Below are positions 49,406 to 59,585 of a stretch of 64,000 nucleotides of DNA, one piece after another. Source of the stretch: Vacuolonema iberomarrocanum LEGE 07170 (GTDB lineage Bacteria > Cyanobacteriota > Cyanobacteriia > Elainellales > Elainellaceae); the NCBI GenBank assembly GCA_015207365.1, contig JADEXA010000020.1, positions 1 through 64,000 of the forward strand, given 5' to 3'. Position 1 is the first letter of the stretch. Each line of letters opens with the position of its first letter. The notes under the pieces are model-generated. The model searched no databases. It was not told the DNA's origin and was given only the letters and a program-made list of their open reading frames with translations. Both the position numbers and the translations under genes were made by a program.

Positions 49406-49765
49406 ATGAATCAAATCGGGCGCACTGTTCGTGGACTGGTGCTTAGTGCTCTGTGCCTGTCAATCTGGTTGCTGGGTGGGGGCATGGATAGTGTCAATGC
49501 TGCCGTTACACCACAGACGACCAATACAGGTGAATATGTAACTGCGGACGGGCGGGACATTACGGCTATCGTGGAATGCCTGCCTAAACAACTAAGCGAA
49601 GCAAATTTGGATCGAGCGATCGCCGAGTCTGGACAAGACTTTCTGGAATGGGTATTTCAACTCAAGGACGACTATAGTGAGTACAAACTCACCGAAGCCG
49701 GTCAAGAGTTTGACCAATGCTTGAGAGCAAAAGGTATTCTCCCAGCCGCCGCCCAGCTCCGCTGA
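49406..49765 (+). CDS. Small secreted protein, unknown function
   Basis: A 119-residue protein with a signal peptide (TVRGLVLSALCLSIWLLGGG, cleavage probably after SVNAA). The mature part is about 87 residues, mainly helical and acidic with two cysteines (VECLPKQLSE and FDQCLRAKG), spaced as in a helical hairpin. The start at 49406 has AAGG five bases upstream; further in-frame starts at 49394 and 49334 exist. A strong intrinsic terminator follows. Probably lumenal or periplasmic. No family is recognised. Confidence 0.7.
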   Translation: MNQIGRTVRGLVLSALCLSIWLLGGGMDSVNAAVTPQTTNTGEYVTADGRDITAIVECLPKQLSEANLDRAIAESGQDFLEWVFQLKDDYSEYKLTEAGQEFDQCLRAKGILPAAAQLR

Positions 49766-49789
49766 GCCGCTAACACAATGACTTCGCCC

Positions 49790-49825
49790 AAACCCTACAC
49801 CCAAGAAAAGGCGTGTAGGGTTTTT
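49790..49825 (+). terminator. Intrinsic terminator after the secreted-protein gene
   Basis: AAACCCTACAC at 49790-49800 pairs perfectly with GTGTAGGGTTT at 49813-49823, followed by a run of T. A textbook Rho-independent terminator, 25 bp after the stop. Confidence 0.85.
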
Positions 49826-49911
49826 ATGTCATGACTCGCGCTGGCCGAGTCGATGGACGTAAACGCGTCTTTCGGAGGCTTATTTGACAGGGCGTTATTG
49901 CAGGAACCGTT

Positions 49912-50169
49912 CTATTTTTCCAGGCGGACGGCATACCACTGGAGGTACTGCCCTGGATCCATATCTAATTCGCAGGCGGTTTCCATCAAATGCTTTGACT
50001 GGTTCTGCACGCCTTCGATGCGGCGCAACTCGTAGGGTAAGTTGTCCTGTCGTTGCGCCAGAATATCTGCCAGCTTTTGCTGCAATTCCTCAGCGCTTAG
50101 AAACACCTCGGGCTGATCCGTTTCCAGCACAACATAGGCGTCTTCCTGATACATGATGGGATCGGGCAT
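49912..50169 (-). CDS. Crr7-like NDH complex assembly factor
   Basis: An 85-residue protein with MPDPIMYQEDAYVVLETDQPEVFLSAEEL, quoted in part (MYQEDAYVVLETDQPE), and an ending GQYLQWYAVRLEK. From memory this matches the chlororespiratory reduction 7 (CRR7) family, which in plants helps assemble the chloroplast NDH-1 complex around photosystem I; cyanobacterial members are of the same size. Soluble, cytoplasmic. It lies 66 bp downstream of pdhA on the same strand and could be co-transcribed with it. The name rests on recall of the pattern, so moderate confidence. Confidence 0.65.
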   Translation of the reverse strand: MPDPIMYQEDAYVVLETDQPEVFLSAEELQQKLADILAQRQDNLPYELRRIEGVQNQSKHLMETACELDMDPGQYLQWYAVRLEK

Positions 50170-50235
50170 AGAAACCTCCCAAAACAGCAGACGGTCAGCT
50201 CAGAGCTTCTGACTAGCGCGACTTTCTGGCTAGCG

Positions 50236-51273
50236 TTACTTGTCTTCCGCAAATACAAAGCGATAGAGTTCAGACGGATCGGGCTCAGGGCTTTCTAAGC
50301 CAAACTGCACCGCTTCCTCAATGGTTGCCTGGATGCGACGGTTGATCCCTTTCAGCTCCTCTTGCGTCGCCAGGTTTTGTTCCATCAGATAAGCCGCAAG
50401 GCGCTTAATGGGATCGCGGGCAAACCAGAAATCTTTCTCCGCTTTGGAGCGCAACTCATCGGGATCGGCCAGAGAATGCCCCCGGAAGCGATAGGTGAGG
50501 GCTTCGATCAGGGTCGGGCCTTCGCCAGCACGGGCACGGGCAACCGCTTCCTGAGCCACAGCCCGCACGGCCAGCACATCCATCCCATCCACTTCAACCC
50601 CCGCCATATCAAAGACTTCTGCCTTCTTGTAAATCTCCGGCTGAGAAGTCGCGCGATCGTGAGCCATCCCAATCGCCCACTTATTATTTTCTACGACAAA
50701 CAGGATAGGGAGCTTCCACAATGCCGCCATATTCAGGCACTCAAAGAATTGGCCGTTATTGGAGGCACCATCGCCAAAGAAACAAGCTGTGACCTGGTCA
50801 GCATTGGGATCGCCCAAAGCCTCGCGGCGATACTTGCTCTGGAACGCAGCTCCAGTTGCCACCGGAATTCCTTCAGCTACGAAGGCATAGCCGCCCAGCA
50901 GGTTATGTTCTGACGAGAACATATGCATGGAACCACCACGCCCCTTGCTGCATCCGGTTGCCTTGCCAAACAGCTCAGCCATCACTTCCCTGGCCGGAAC
51001 ACCTGCACTCAGTGCATGGACATGATCCCGGTAGGTGCTACTGACATAGTCATCCTTCCGCATCGCCTTGATGACGCCGCTGGAGACTGCTTCCTGGCCA
51101 TTGTAAAGGTGTACAAAGCCAAACATCTTGCCGCGATAGTACATCTCGGCACACTTGTCTTCAAACAGCCGACCCAACACCATATCCTCGTAAACGATCA
51201 GCCCGTCTTCGCGGGTGATGTTGGCTTGAGTCGTAGAAAACGACGGCAGTACTCGCTCTCGCTCTTGAACCAT
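50236..51273 (-). CDS. pdhA: Pyruvate dehydrogenase E1 component, alpha subunit
   Basis: A 345-residue thiamine-pyrophosphate enzyme subunit. The TPP-binding motif is [20 protein letters not shown] (in part: [12 protein letters not shown]). The first part has [21 protein letters not shown], and the phosphorylation-loop region [10 protein letters not shown] corresponds to the regulatory region of other E1 alpha proteins. It decarboxylates pyruvate with the beta subunit and passes acetyl groups to E2 (lipoyl). The beta subunit gene is not in the window. The ATG at 51273 is preceded by an in-frame TTG. A crr7-like gene follows on the same strand. Confidence 0.95.
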   Translation of the reverse strand: MVQERERVLPSFSTTQANITREDGLIVYEDMVLGRLFEDKCAEMYYRGKMFGFVHLYNGQEAVSSGVIKAMRKDDYVSSTYRDHVHALSAGVPAREVMAELFGKATGCSKGRGGSMHMFSSEHNLLGGYAFVAEGIPVATGAAFQSKYRREALGDPNADQVTACFFGDGASNNGQFFECLNMAALWKLPILFVVENNKWAIGMAHDRATSQPEIYKKAEVFDMAGVEVDGMDVLAVRAVAQEAVARARAGEGPTLIEALTYRFRGHSLADPDELRSKAEKDFWFARDPIKRLAAYLMEQNLATQEELKGINRRIQATIEEAVQFGLESPEPDPSELYRFVFAEDK

Positions 51274-51522
51274 CAATGCGTCCTAATTGCTATTCAATAA
51301 AGTGAAGCGCTAAGGCAACAAAGCGGGCAGAACCCACTTGACAGGTGCGTTATCATTCTCTGGTCATCTGCATGACAGTCGCCAAAGGTTTTCGCGCAAT
51401 CTTAGAATAATCTAACGTCTGGGATCAGCGATAGGGTCGACTGGAAACGATACGCAAACTGCACATTCCATCTAACCATATCCCGTTGAGCTTCTGCATC
51501 CGCTTTCCTGGATGGGAATCTT

Positions 51523-51558
51523 GTTAGCCCTCAGCTACTGGTTAGCCCTCAGCTATTG
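51523..51558. repeat. Two tandem 18-bp units
   Basis: GTTAGCCCTCAGCTACTG is directly followed by GTTAGCCCTCAGCTATTG, one base different. Function unknown; the copy number could vary between strains. Confidence 0.7.
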
Positions 51559-52036
51559 AGTTGATCGGGCAACTGATCCGATCCATCGCCGGGAGATCAT
51601 CCTCTGGCCATAGGATTAAGCCCGAATCGTCTGGAGATTACGGGATGAGGGGAGCGATCGCCCATGATGCAGGGTACCTCCAAAAGATATGAAGACTTGT
51701 GGAAATTTCTTTAGATTTCTGTATGCTGATGAGTACATTTCTGAACAGGGGTACAGGCGAATCGGAGGCACTACAGGTTGTGTCGGTCTAGATAGGCTCG
51801 TTCGAGAAGACCCTTCCAACGTCCATCACAGATCGGTCACATCAGATAATATTTCAGCATTCAGGTGGGGCGCAGATATTATTACGCTTAGGCCAGGTTA
51901 ATTATCTAAGTTGGTTGTCAAGTATAGCCGCTGGGAGAAAGAGCCGTGGTGAGTTCTGTAGGGGCAGCATTCCGGAGTTGGCCATGTCACAATCAATACT
52001 CATCCCTCTCTCGATGGTCATGTTGTTTTATATGTG

Positions 52037-52176
52037 CTCGGTGAATGCCCGACAAACTCGGTGAATGCCCGACAAACTCGGTGAATGCCCGACAAACTCG
52101 GTGAATGCCCGACAAACTCGGTGAATGCCCGACAAACTCGGTGAATGCCCGACAAACTCGGTGAATGCCCGACAAA
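52037..52176. repeat. Seven perfect tandem copies of a 20-bp unit
   Basis: The unit CTCGGTGAATGCCCGACAAA is repeated seven times without a mismatch. Each has TCGG and CCGA, which could form a 4-bp hairpin with a 7-nt loop. The array ends 32 bp before the GTG start of ftn2. Units have no spacers, so it is not a CRISPR array. The 20-bp period places each unit nearly on the same face of the helix. Confidence 0.95.
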
Positions 52177-52208
52177 TGGTTAATGAATAACTTGGGGAAA
52201 ACTGAATC

Positions 52209-54593
52209 GTGAGGATCCCGCTAGATTACTACCGGATTTTAGGCTTACCAATTCAGGCGACGGCTGAGCAGTTGCAGCAGGCGCACCGCGATCGCGCCAT
52301 GCAGTTGCCCCGCCGAGAATATTCTGAGGCGGCGATCGCCGCTCGGAAACAACTGCTGGATGAAGCCTACAGCGTATTATCCGATCCCGAACAGCGGCGG
52401 CGCTATGATGCGACCTTCCTCAACCGTTCCTCGGAAAGCGCGACAACAGGGGAGTCCATTTTGGGGACTGGGGCTGACCCCTATGCCTCGTCTATCGAAA
52501 TTCAAGAATCCCAGATCGTTGGTGCATTACTTGTATTACTGGAGCTCGGCGAGTACGAGTTGGTCTTGAAGCTCGGTCGTCCTTATCTCACCGGAAGTGC
52601 CGCACTCCCGATGGGACAACCAGGTCAGTTTGATGTGGCGCGCTCGGACGTGCTGCTCACCCTAGCGCTTGCTTACCTGGAGCTAGGTCGTGAGCAGTGG
52701 CAACAAGGCCAGTATGAAAGTGCGGCTAGTTCCCTAGAGTCGGGGCAAAATCTGTTGCTGCGCGAGGGCATGTTCGCTAGCGTCCGCAGCGAGATGCAAT
52801 CGGATCTGTTTAAGCTCCGCCCCTACCGCATTCTAGAACTACTTTCCCTGTCTACCTCCAATGAGCAGGAGCGCAAGCAAGGGCTGACGCTGCTGCAAGA
52901 GATGTTGCAAGAGCGGGGAGGCATTGACGGCAATGGGAATGATCAGTCGGGCTTGAGCGTCGATGATTTTCTGCGGTTTATCCAACAGCTGCGGGGATAT
53001 CTCACGACGGCTGAGCAACAAGCGTTGTTTGAAGCAGAAGCTCGGCGGCCCTCAGCCGTTGCCACGTATCTGGCGATCTATGCCCTTCTTGCCCGTGGGT
53101 TTGCCTACCGCCAGCCTGCCCTGGTGCGTCGCGCTAAGCATTTGTTGCTCCGCCTGGGCACCCGCCAGGATGTGCATTTAGAACAGGCGGTGTGTGCCCT
53201 GCTACTGGGCCAAACCGAAGAAGCCAATCGCGCGTTGGAAATCAGTCAAGAACAGCAGTCGATCGCCTTTATTCGAGAACAATCGAAAGGCTCTCCCGAC
53301 TTGCTCCCTGGTCTTTGCCTTTACAGCGAGCGCTGGTTACAGGATGAGGTGTTTCCCCACTTCCGCGACCTGGCTCATCAGAAAGCGTCGCTTAAAGATT
53401 ACTTCGCCGATGGGCAGGTGCAAGCCTATCTAGAAGAACTGCCCAATGAGCCAGAGACTGCCAGCTTCCGGGGAACGGCTCCGAGCAGTCGATTCCAGTC
53501 CCAGGAAAGCCCGTTTGGGCGCAGCCCGAGTTTCGGTGAACCGGTCTCTGCCTACACGACGAGTCGGACAGCAGGTACAGCCACCATGGAGTCTGACGGT
53601 GCAGAGAACGGAGCTGGGACGGTGCCAACGGCAGAGCGGGTCGCGCAGCTTTCCCCAGAAGGTCGCCTGAGTGGCGGGGGAAATGGTCGGCGATCGCAGC
53701 CTGGGGATCTGGGTATGGCTGGTCTCTCGGGCGATCGCTCTTCGACGCACCGCAATCCACCACCTGCCCCCTCCAGTCGCATTCCTACGACGATGCGCAG
53801 CAGTTCTGGCGGTCGCGCTGGTGCGCCTCGGCTCGATCGCATCCTGTTTTTGATTGCGCTGGGCATGCTGGGCTTGAGTATTGTCTGGTTGTTAGGCAAC
53901 TGGATTACGCGATCGATCTTTGGCGGTCCCACATTGCGGGGTGAGCAGTTGGAAATTAGCTTGATGGAGCCCCCTCTCGTCATCCCCGCCCCCGAACCGA
54001 CACCAGAGGAAACAGTGGATCCCGATGCTCCCATCACCGCAGAGACGGGGCAAGAGGTTATTGAGCAGTGGCTTGCGGCAAAAGCAGCAGCCAATGGCTC
54101 AGCGCGGAATTTGAATCAGCTACAAGCTGTGCTCACTGGAACCATCCTGTCAGAACGGTTGGAAGCAGCCCAAGCCTTGCAGCAGGCAGGCGAAGTCCGC
54201 ACCTATCGCCACGAAGTGATGGATGTAGAAGTTGCACCGCCCAACCCTCAACTGCCTGACCAAGCACAAGTTGAAGCAACCGTCATGGAAGCCGTAGACG
54301 GGGGAACGGGGGAACGCCTCCGGATACGCTACGAGATGGTACGCGAGGACGGCAATTGGCTGATTCGTGACATCGTTGTGCTAGGAGCCGCAGAGCCTGA
54401 ACCCGTTGGCTCTGGCCCGCAGACTGAAGCCCCCACGGCTCCCGCCGCATCTGACGTTTCTCCAGCGCCCGAAGCTCCCGCAGCCAGTGAGCCAGCGGAA
54501 ACCAATACGGTCGAACCGACTGAAGACGAGGTTCTGATTCCAGAAACAACGGCTCCCCAAGATATCGAATCAACAGATGATGGAGAAGGCTAG
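52209..54593 (+). CDS. ftn2: Cell division protein Ftn2 (ZipN/ARC6-type)
   Basis: A 794-residue protein of the cyanobacterial Ftn2/ZipN family, homologous to plastid ARC6, which anchors and stabilises the FtsZ ring. A J-like domain lies at the N-terminus (residues 3-70, YYRILGLPIQATAEQLQQAH, later DPEQRRRYDATFL). The usual HPD tripeptide of DnaJ is absent (the loop reads HRDRA), as in ARC6-like proteins. The helical central part (90-440) follows, then a basic disordered region, a single membrane helix at about 545-567 (ILFLIALGMLGLSIVWLLG), and a periplasmic C-terminal domain (610-735, GQEVIEQWLAAKAAANG). A proline/acid-rich tail ends the protein. The start is GTG at 52209, immediately after a seven-copy tandem repeat. 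Confidence 0.92.
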   Translation: MRIPLDYYRILGLPIQATAEQLQQAHRDRAMQLPRREYSEAAIAARKQLLDEAYSVLSDPEQRRRYDATFLNRSSESATTGESILGTGADPYASSIEIQESQIVGALLVLLELGEYELVLKLGRPYLTGSAALPMGQPGQFDVARSDVLLTLALAYLELGREQWQQGQYESAASSLESGQNLLLREGMFASVRSEMQSDLFKLRPYRILELLSLSTSNEQERKQGLTLLQEMLQERGGIDGNGNDQSGLSVDDFLRFIQQLRGYLTTAEQQALFEAEARRPSAVATYLAIYALLARGFAYRQPALVRRAKHLLLRLGTRQDVHLEQAVCALLLGQTEEANRALEISQEQQSIAFIREQSKGSPDLLPGLCLYSERWLQDEVFPHFRDLAHQKASLKDYFADGQVQAYLEELPNEPETASFRGTAPSSRFQSQESPFGRSPSFGEPVSAYTTSRTAGTATMESDGAENGAGTVPTAERVAQLSPEGRLSGGGNGRRSQPGDLGMAGLSGDRSSTHRNPPPAPSSRIPTTMRSSSGGRAGAPRLDRILFLIALGMLGLSIVWLLGNWITRSIFGGPTLRGEQLEISLMEPPLVIPAPEPTPEETVDPDAPITAETGQEVIEQWLAAKAAANGSARNLNQLQAVLTGTILSERLEAAQALQQAGEVRTYRHEVMDVEVAPPNPQLPDQAQVEATVMEAVDGGTGERLRIRYEMVREDGNWLIRDIVVLGAAEPEPVGSGPQTEAPTAPAASDVSPAPEAPAASEPAETNTVEPTEDEVLIPETTAPQDIESTDDGEG

Positions 54594-54684
54594 ACGTTCT
54601 ATGGAGCAGCCGATACACTCCGTTTAGTACATTCTTTTCTTACATGTTCTTACACGCTTGTCGTAACGGCCTATCTGAGTTCCC

Positions 54685-55650
54685 ATGACGGAGACTCTGC
54701 TTCATGCCTATGTACCCCTGGTTTTCTGGACAGGGCTAGGTGTCTTTTTAGTCAGATTTTTGCCGGATTCGTTCCCGCGCTTTTTGGGGCGGAGCCTCTA
54801 TTGGGTGGGGGTTCCGGTGCAAATTTTTACACTGGCGCGGCAGACAGACATTTCGGCACAGGTCGGCTTGGTTCCCGCGATCGCCATTCTGGGACTCATC
54901 ATCGGCATTATCCTTGCCAGCATTGCCCTGAGGTTTTTGGAACAGCAAGCCGCTTGTCCAGAGGAGGCTGAAACCAAAGACGACAAAAATCCATGGGCGC
55001 TCAGCTCCCGACGCGGGAGTTTCATGATTTCCTCGATCTTGGGCAATACCGGCTTTGTGGGACTGGCTGTTGCCCCAAATTTTGTTGCTGAGCCGTTCCA
55101 GGGCTGGATTGTGCTTTACAGCGTTAGTCATAATGTGATTGGTACCTATGGCATTGGTGTCCTACTCGCCAGCTTCTACGGTCGACCCCAGGCGTCCAAT
55201 CCCTGGTTCACAACCCTGCGCGATATCTTCACCGTCCCTTCGCTGTGGGCCTTTGCGTTGGGGATATCGACCCGCTCTATCTCATTTCCTTGGGGGGTTG
55301 AAAATGGACTGCATTATTCGTTGTGGGTCATCATCCCAGCCGCTCTGTTGCTCATGGGCATTCGGTTACAGCAAATCAATGGTTGGCAAGGGCTGAAGCT
55401 GGGACTGATCCCCGCCAGCATCAAGATGATTGGGATTCCGCTGATGGTGGGATGTATCGCAGCGGCGTTGCACCTGTCTGCCAATCCTCGTCTTGCACTG
55501 GTGCTGATGGCAGGCATGCCAACCGCGTTCGCCGGATTGATTCTGGCCGAAGAGTATGAACTCGATCGCGAACTAATTGCCAGCAGCATCGTTGTCACCA
55601 CCTTGCTGCTGTTTCTAACCCTGCCTTTGTGGTTGGTGTTATTTGGTTGA
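54685..55650 (+). CDS. AEC-family transporter
   Basis: A 321-residue membrane protein with about ten helices of the auxin efflux carrier (AEC) superfamily. Distinct helices include LVFWTGLGVFLVRFLPDSF, ISSILGNTGFVGLAVAPNF and LALVLMAGMPTAFAGLILAEEY. The A-x-P-x-A/x-N-x-G type turn in the two halves (GNTGFVGLA, MPTAFAGL) fits the family. Members export organic acids or other small molecules. It is followed just 12 bp downstream by a PLP decarboxylase, so the two are probably co-transcribed; export of the decarboxylation product is then a possible role. Confidence 0.85.
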   Translation: MTETLLHAYVPLVFWTGLGVFLVRFLPDSFPRFLGRSLYWVGVPVQIFTLARQTDISAQVGLVPAIAILGLIIGIILASIALRFLEQQAACPEEAETKDDKNPWALSSRRGSFMISSILGNTGFVGLAVAPNFVAEPFQGWIVLYSVSHNVIGTYGIGVLLASFYGRPQASNPWFTTLRDIFTVPSLWAFALGISTRSISFPWGVENGLHYSLWVIIPAALLLMGIRLQQINGWQGLKLGLIPASIKMIGIPLMVGCIAAALHLSANPRLALVLMAGMPTAFAGLILAEEYELDRELIASSIVVTTLLLFLTLPLWLVLFG

Positions 55651-55662
55651 GGCAGACAGGCA

Positions 55663-57120
55663 ATGACTCCTGACTCGGCTCCTTTGCTGAATGCGCTCCA
55701 ACGGTTGAAGTCCCGCTGTGATGCCCCCTTTTACGTACCAGGGCACAAGCGAGGACAAGGTATCCATCCCGATCTGAAAGCATTGCTGGGAGACGCTGTG
55801 TTTCGGGCGGATGTGCCGGAGTTGCCGCAGCTAGACAACCTGTTTGCACCAGAGGGGGTAATTCGGGAGGCGCAAGCGTTGGCGGCAGAAACCTTCGGCG
55901 CAGAGCGGACTTGGTTTCTGGCGAATGGATCGACGGCTGGGGTAGAGGCGATGGTGCTGGCGACCTGCCGCCCCGGAGACAAGCTCATTTTGCCGCGCAA
56001 TGTGCATCAGTCGGCGATCGCCGCGCTCATCCTCTCAGGCGCGATGCCCATTTTTCTCATACCCAATGTGGACCCGCAGTTGGGGATCGCCCATGGCGTG
56101 GCGGTGGAGCAAGTCGCCGCAGCCCTACAGGCTCATCCAGATGCCAAAGCCGTGTTGCTCGTGTCGCCCACCTACTACGGGGTGTGTAGTGATGTGGAGG
56201 CGATCGCCCATCTCGCCCATCAACACAACATTCCTCTGCTGGTTGACGAAGCCCATGGCGCACATCTGGCTTTTCATCCCCACTTGCCGACTGGAGCGCT
56301 GGTAAGTGGGGCTGATCTGGTCGTGCAGTCGACCCACAAAGTGTTGAGTTCCCTCACCCAATCGGCCATGCTCCATGGACAGGGTTCGCGGATCTCCCCT
56401 GAGCGGGTTCAGGCCGCGCTGACGTTGGTGCAGTCTACCAGTCCTAGCTTTTTATTGCTGGCCTCCCTGGATGCTGCACGGCAGCAGATGGCCGAGTCAG
56501 GGTTTACATTGATGGCACAAACCTTAAAACGGGCGGAGCAGGCACGCGATCGCCTCACCAAAATTCCCCATCTTGCCCTCCTCGATCGCCCCACAGATCC
56601 CTGCCCTGGCTTTGTGGATCTTGACCCGACGCGGCTCACCGTCGATGTGCGCCATCTGGGATGCAGTGGCTTTGAGGTAGATGAGCAGTTGGCCGAGGCA
56701 TGGCAGGTGGTGTGCGAACTCCCCGGACTACATAGCCTGACCTTTGTGCTGACCCTGGGCAATACCGATGCAGACATCGATCGACTGGTGCAGGGATTTG
56801 AGGCGATCGTGTCCCAAACCGCTCCTAACTACACGCCACCGCTTCCCGAGTACGCCACCCCCAGCTATGCCCTGCAAACCTGTGAGATTCCTCCACGCAC
56901 GGCGTTTTTCGCAGGTACAGAAGATGTGCCAATAGCGGTAGCCGTGGGTCGGATTGCGGCTGAGCTGGTTTGCCCCTATCCGCCAGGGATTCCTGCCCTA
57001 TTTCCGGGGGAACGGATTGAGGGAGAGGCGATCGCCAGGCTCCAGACACTTCGCCAAGCCGGCGTGACCTTTACCGGATGCAGCGATCCCAGCCTTGGCA
57101 CTATACGAGTTGTGCGCTGA
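55663..57120 (+). CDS. Orn/Lys/Arg decarboxylase-family PLP enzyme
   Basis: A 485-residue PLP-dependent decarboxylase of the group III family (arginine/lysine/ornithine decarboxylases, short type without N-terminal wing domain). The N-terminus has FYVPGHKRGQG. The PLP lysine is in VVQSTHKVLSSLTQSAMLHGQGS, quoted in part (QSTHKVLSSLTQSAM), preceded by LLVDEAHGAHLAFH with the cofactor-binding Asp-Glu-Ala-His. The C-terminal domain contains AVGRIAAELVCPYPPGIP. It probably makes cadaverine, agmatine or another polyamine precursor. It is coupled to the AEC transporter upstream and convergent with purL. Confidence 0.92.
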   Translation: MTPDSAPLLNALQRLKSRCDAPFYVPGHKRGQGIHPDLKALLGDAVFRADVPELPQLDNLFAPEGVIREAQALAAETFGAERTWFLANGSTAGVEAMVLATCRPGDKLILPRNVHQSAIAALILSGAMPIFLIPNVDPQLGIAHGVAVEQVAAALQAHPDAKAVLLVSPTYYGVCSDVEAIAHLAHQHNIPLLVDEAHGAHLAFHPHLPTGALVSGADLVVQSTHKVLSSLTQSAMLHGQGSRISPERVQAALTLVQSTSPSFLLLASLDAARQQMAESGFTLMAQTLKRAEQARDRLTKIPHLALLDRPTDPCPGFVDLDPTRLTVDVRHLGCSGFEVDEQLAEAWQVVCELPGLHSLTFVLTLGNTDADIDRLVQGFEAIVSQTAPNYTPPLPEYATPSYALQTCEIPPRTAFFAGTEDVPIAVAVGRIAAELVCPYPPGIPALFPGERIEGEAIARLQTLRQAGVTFTGCSDPSLGTIRVVR

Positions 57121-57206
57121 GGGTAATACGCGCAAAAAACTTCTTAGCAATGCTTTGAGGGCGGTGGGCGGTGGCCACCCTACCGATTACAGAACCCATG
57201 ACAAAG

Positions 57207-57256
57207 CCCATCCACCCATCTACCCATCCACCCATCCACTCATCCATCCATCCGCC
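57207..57256. repeat. CCCATCCA microsatellite over the purL stop
   Basis: About seven imperfect repeats of CCCATCCA/CATC (50 bp) between the convergent decarboxylase and purL genes. The right part reaches into the last codons of purL (ATG GAT GGA TGA on the minus strand), so slippage could alter the C-terminus. Confidence 0.7.
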
Positions 57257-59585
57257 GGGCGATCGCCTCTTCCCACGCCGTCTTCATCTCAGAGAGGGGG
57301 AGGTTGATCAGCCATTGCTCGTTGGCAGAAATTGTCAGGCTATCCAACGTCGCGTTGGTGGTGCCGAGGAGTTTCCAGGACATATCCTGCTTGGCTAAAA
57401 AGGCTTCCCAATCTCCCTGGTGACTGGGGTCAACCGAAACCACAATGCGGGCACCCGTTTCTCCAAACAGTAGAGTGTCGTAGCGCAGCGTTTCGGGGAG
57501 GGTTTCGGGGAAGTAGAGGGTGGCACCGCGATCGCCCCCAATGCAGCATTCGGCTAGGGCTACAACGAGCCCACCCTCCGCGCAGTCGTGAGCAGATTGC
57601 ACCCAGCCTTGGCGAATACCTTCTCGGCAAGCGGCTTGCACGGTTTTCTCCAATGCCACATTCACCTGGGGCGGCTTCCCGGCGATCGTTTGGTGAATGA
57701 CAGCGAGATATTCCGAAGCTCCCAGGGTCACGGCTCCCGAGGCTTCATCCACCGCAACGCCCAGCAGGTAGATCAGCGAATTGGCATTCCTCCATCCCAT
57801 GCCGCAGGTTTGCTGGATGTCGGGGATCAAGCCCACCATGCCCACCACTGGCGTTGGATAGATGGGCTGTGGGGTGCCCGTGGCATCCAGCGTTTCGTTG
57901 TAGAGCGAGACATTGCCCCCGGTCACGGGAGTGCTCAATTCCCGGCATGCCTCTGAAAGCCCCCGGCAGGCTTCTGCCAATTGCCAGTAGCTCACGGGCT
58001 TTTCCGGGCTACCAAAATTGAGGTTATCGGTGATAGCTAGCGGGTCTGCACCCACACAACTCAGGTTGCGCGCGGCCTCAGCCACCGCCATTTTCGCTCC
58101 CTCGAAGGGATTCAGGTAAACATAGCGGGCATTGCAATCCACCGTTGCAGCGACGCCCCGGTGAGCCAGCTCTGTTGCGACCTCGCCTTCCTGGGGCCGC
58201 AACCGCACCACAGCGGCATCGGCTCCACCTGGGAAAATGACGGTATTGTTTTGCACTTGATGGTCGTATTGATGGTAGACCCAGCGCTTTGAGGCAATGA
58301 TGGGGCTGTCGAGCAGTTGCAGGAGGACTTGACTCCAGGTCTGTTTTTGTCCCGCCACAGTAATCCCGGTACGATCGCACTCTGGTAGTTGCGCCTCGCT
58401 CCAAGCCCAAGCCGTTTGCACATACTCCGGCGGCTCCGCCAGGGACTCCCGTTGGTAGATCGGCGTATTGTCTGCCAACGCTGTTGCAGGCACTTCCGCC
58501 GCCACCTCGCCCTGGAAGAAGATTCGCACGATGGGCTCCGCGATTACCTTGCCAGCCACAACGGCATGGAGACCCCAGCGCTCAAAAATGTCGATCAGCT
58601 CCTGCTCCCGTCCCGCTTGTGCGACAAACAGCATCCGCTCCTGGGATTCCGACAACAAAAATTCGTAGGGCACCATCTCAGTTTCGCGCACAGGCACGCT
58701 ATCGAGGTCGAACTCGATACCCACGCCGCCGTTTGCGGCCATTTCGGAGGTGGAGCAGGTAATCCCCGCTGCACCCATGTCTTGGGCCGCGACCACGGCT
58801 CCGGTTTTAAACGCTTCGAGGCAGGCTTCAATCAACGACTTTTCGAGAAAGGGGTCGCCCACTTGGACGGCGGGGCGATCTTGATCCGACTCCTCGCTCA
58901 GCTCCGCACTGGCGAAACTCGCCCCCCCCATACCATCCCGACCCGTGGTTGAGCCCACATACAACACCGGGTTGCCAATGCCCGATGCCCCAGACTTCAC
59001 GATTTCCGGGGTCTCCATCAAGCCTAGCGCCATCGCATTGACTAGCGGGTTACCGGAATAGGCGGGGTCAAAATACACCTCACCCCCCACCGTCGGCACC
59101 CCGACACAGTTGCCATAGTGGGAGATGCCTGACACCACCCCAGAGAAGAGTCGCCGCGTTCGAGCATCATCCAAATTGCCAAATCGCAAGGAATTGAGCA
59201 CCGCAATGGGCCGCGCTCCCATCGTAAAAATGTCGCGCAGAATGCCACCGACTCCCGTCGCCGCTCCTTGAAACGGTTCCACCGCCGACGGGTGATTGTG
59301 AGATTCGATCTTGAAGGCTAGCCGCAGCCCATCACCCATATCCACTACCCCGGCATTCTCCCCAGGGCCAACGAGGATGCGATCGCCTTCGGTGGGAAAC
59401 TGCTTCAGCAGCGGACGAGAATTCTTGTAGCAGCAGTGCTCCGACCACATCACCCCAAACATTCCCAACTCTGCCCGATTGGGGTGGCGACCAAGCCGTC
59501 GTACAATTTCGTCGTATTCCTCGGGTTTCAGTCCTTCATCGGCAATCTCTTCGGGCGAAAAAGGAGCAGGCGTCGTCGCAGTCAT
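57240..59585 (-). CDS. purL: Phosphoribosylformylglycinamidine synthase subunit PurL
   Basis: A 781-residue enzyme of the small PurL type that works with PurQ and PurS to convert FGAR to FGAM in purine synthesis. The FGAM synthase signature includes [18 protein letters not shown] (in part), [21 protein letters not shown] in part ([18 protein letters not shown]), and the catalytic His and ATP-binding glycine loops. Both AIRS-related halves are complete. The start is the ATG at 59585; upstream in-frame sequence to 59609 is not needed. PurQ and PurS are not in the window. The C-terminus lies in a microsatellite. Confidence 0.96.
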   Translation of the reverse strand: MTATTPAPFSPEEIADEGLKPEEYDEIVRRLGRHPNRAELGMFGVMWSEHCCYKNSRPLLKQFPTEGDRILVGPGENAGVVDMGDGLRLAFKIESHNHPSAVEPFQGAATGVGGILRDIFTMGARPIAVLNSLRFGNLDDARTRRLFSGVVSGISHYGNCVGVPTVGGEVYFDPAYSGNPLVNAMALGLMETPEIVKSGASGIGNPVLYVGSTTGRDGMGGASFASAELSEESDQDRPAVQVGDPFLEKSLIEACLEAFKTGAVVAAQDMGAAGITCSTSEMAANGGVGIEFDLDSVPVRETEMVPYEFLLSESQERMLFVAQAGREQELIDIFERWGLHAVVAGKVIAEPIVRIFFQGEVAAEVPATALADNTPIYQRESLAEPPEYVQTAWAWSEAQLPECDRTGITVAGQKQTWSQVLLQLLDSPIIASKRWVYHQYDHQVQNNTVIFPGGADAAVVRLRPQEGEVATELAHRGVAATVDCNARYVYLNPFEGAKMAVAEAARNLSCVGADPLAITDNLNFGSPEKPVSYWQLAEACRGLSEACRELSTPVTGGNVSLYNETLDATGTPQPIYPTPVVGMVGLIPDIQQTCGMGWRNANSLIYLLGVAVDEASGAVTLGASEYLAVIHQTIAGKPPQVNVALEKTVQAACREGIRQGWVQSAHDCAEGGLVVALAECCIGGDRGATLYFPETLPETLRYDTLLFGETGARIVVSVDPSHQGDWEAFLAKQDMSWKLLGTTNATLDSLTISANEQWLINLPLSEMKTAWEEAIARRMDG

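Larger units (their letters stand above)
51274..52208. other. Intergenic region between pdhA and ftn2
   Basis: About 930 bp with no credible gene. It carries a small 18-bp tandem repeat at 51523-51558 and the seven-copy 20-bp repeat at 52037-52176. Frames on both strands (51616-51901) have no similarity. A minus-strand frame at 51993-52175 is created by the repeat. Confidence 0.5.

Noticed and set aside
51993..52175. Minus-strand gene with repeated SGIHRVCRAFTEFVGHSPSL
   Set aside because: The frame is open only because a 20-bp repeat cycles through all frames; no start site or homologue is recognised.
52037..52176. CRISPR array
   Set aside because: The seven 20-bp units follow one another without spacers and no cas gene is near; it is a simple tandem repeat.
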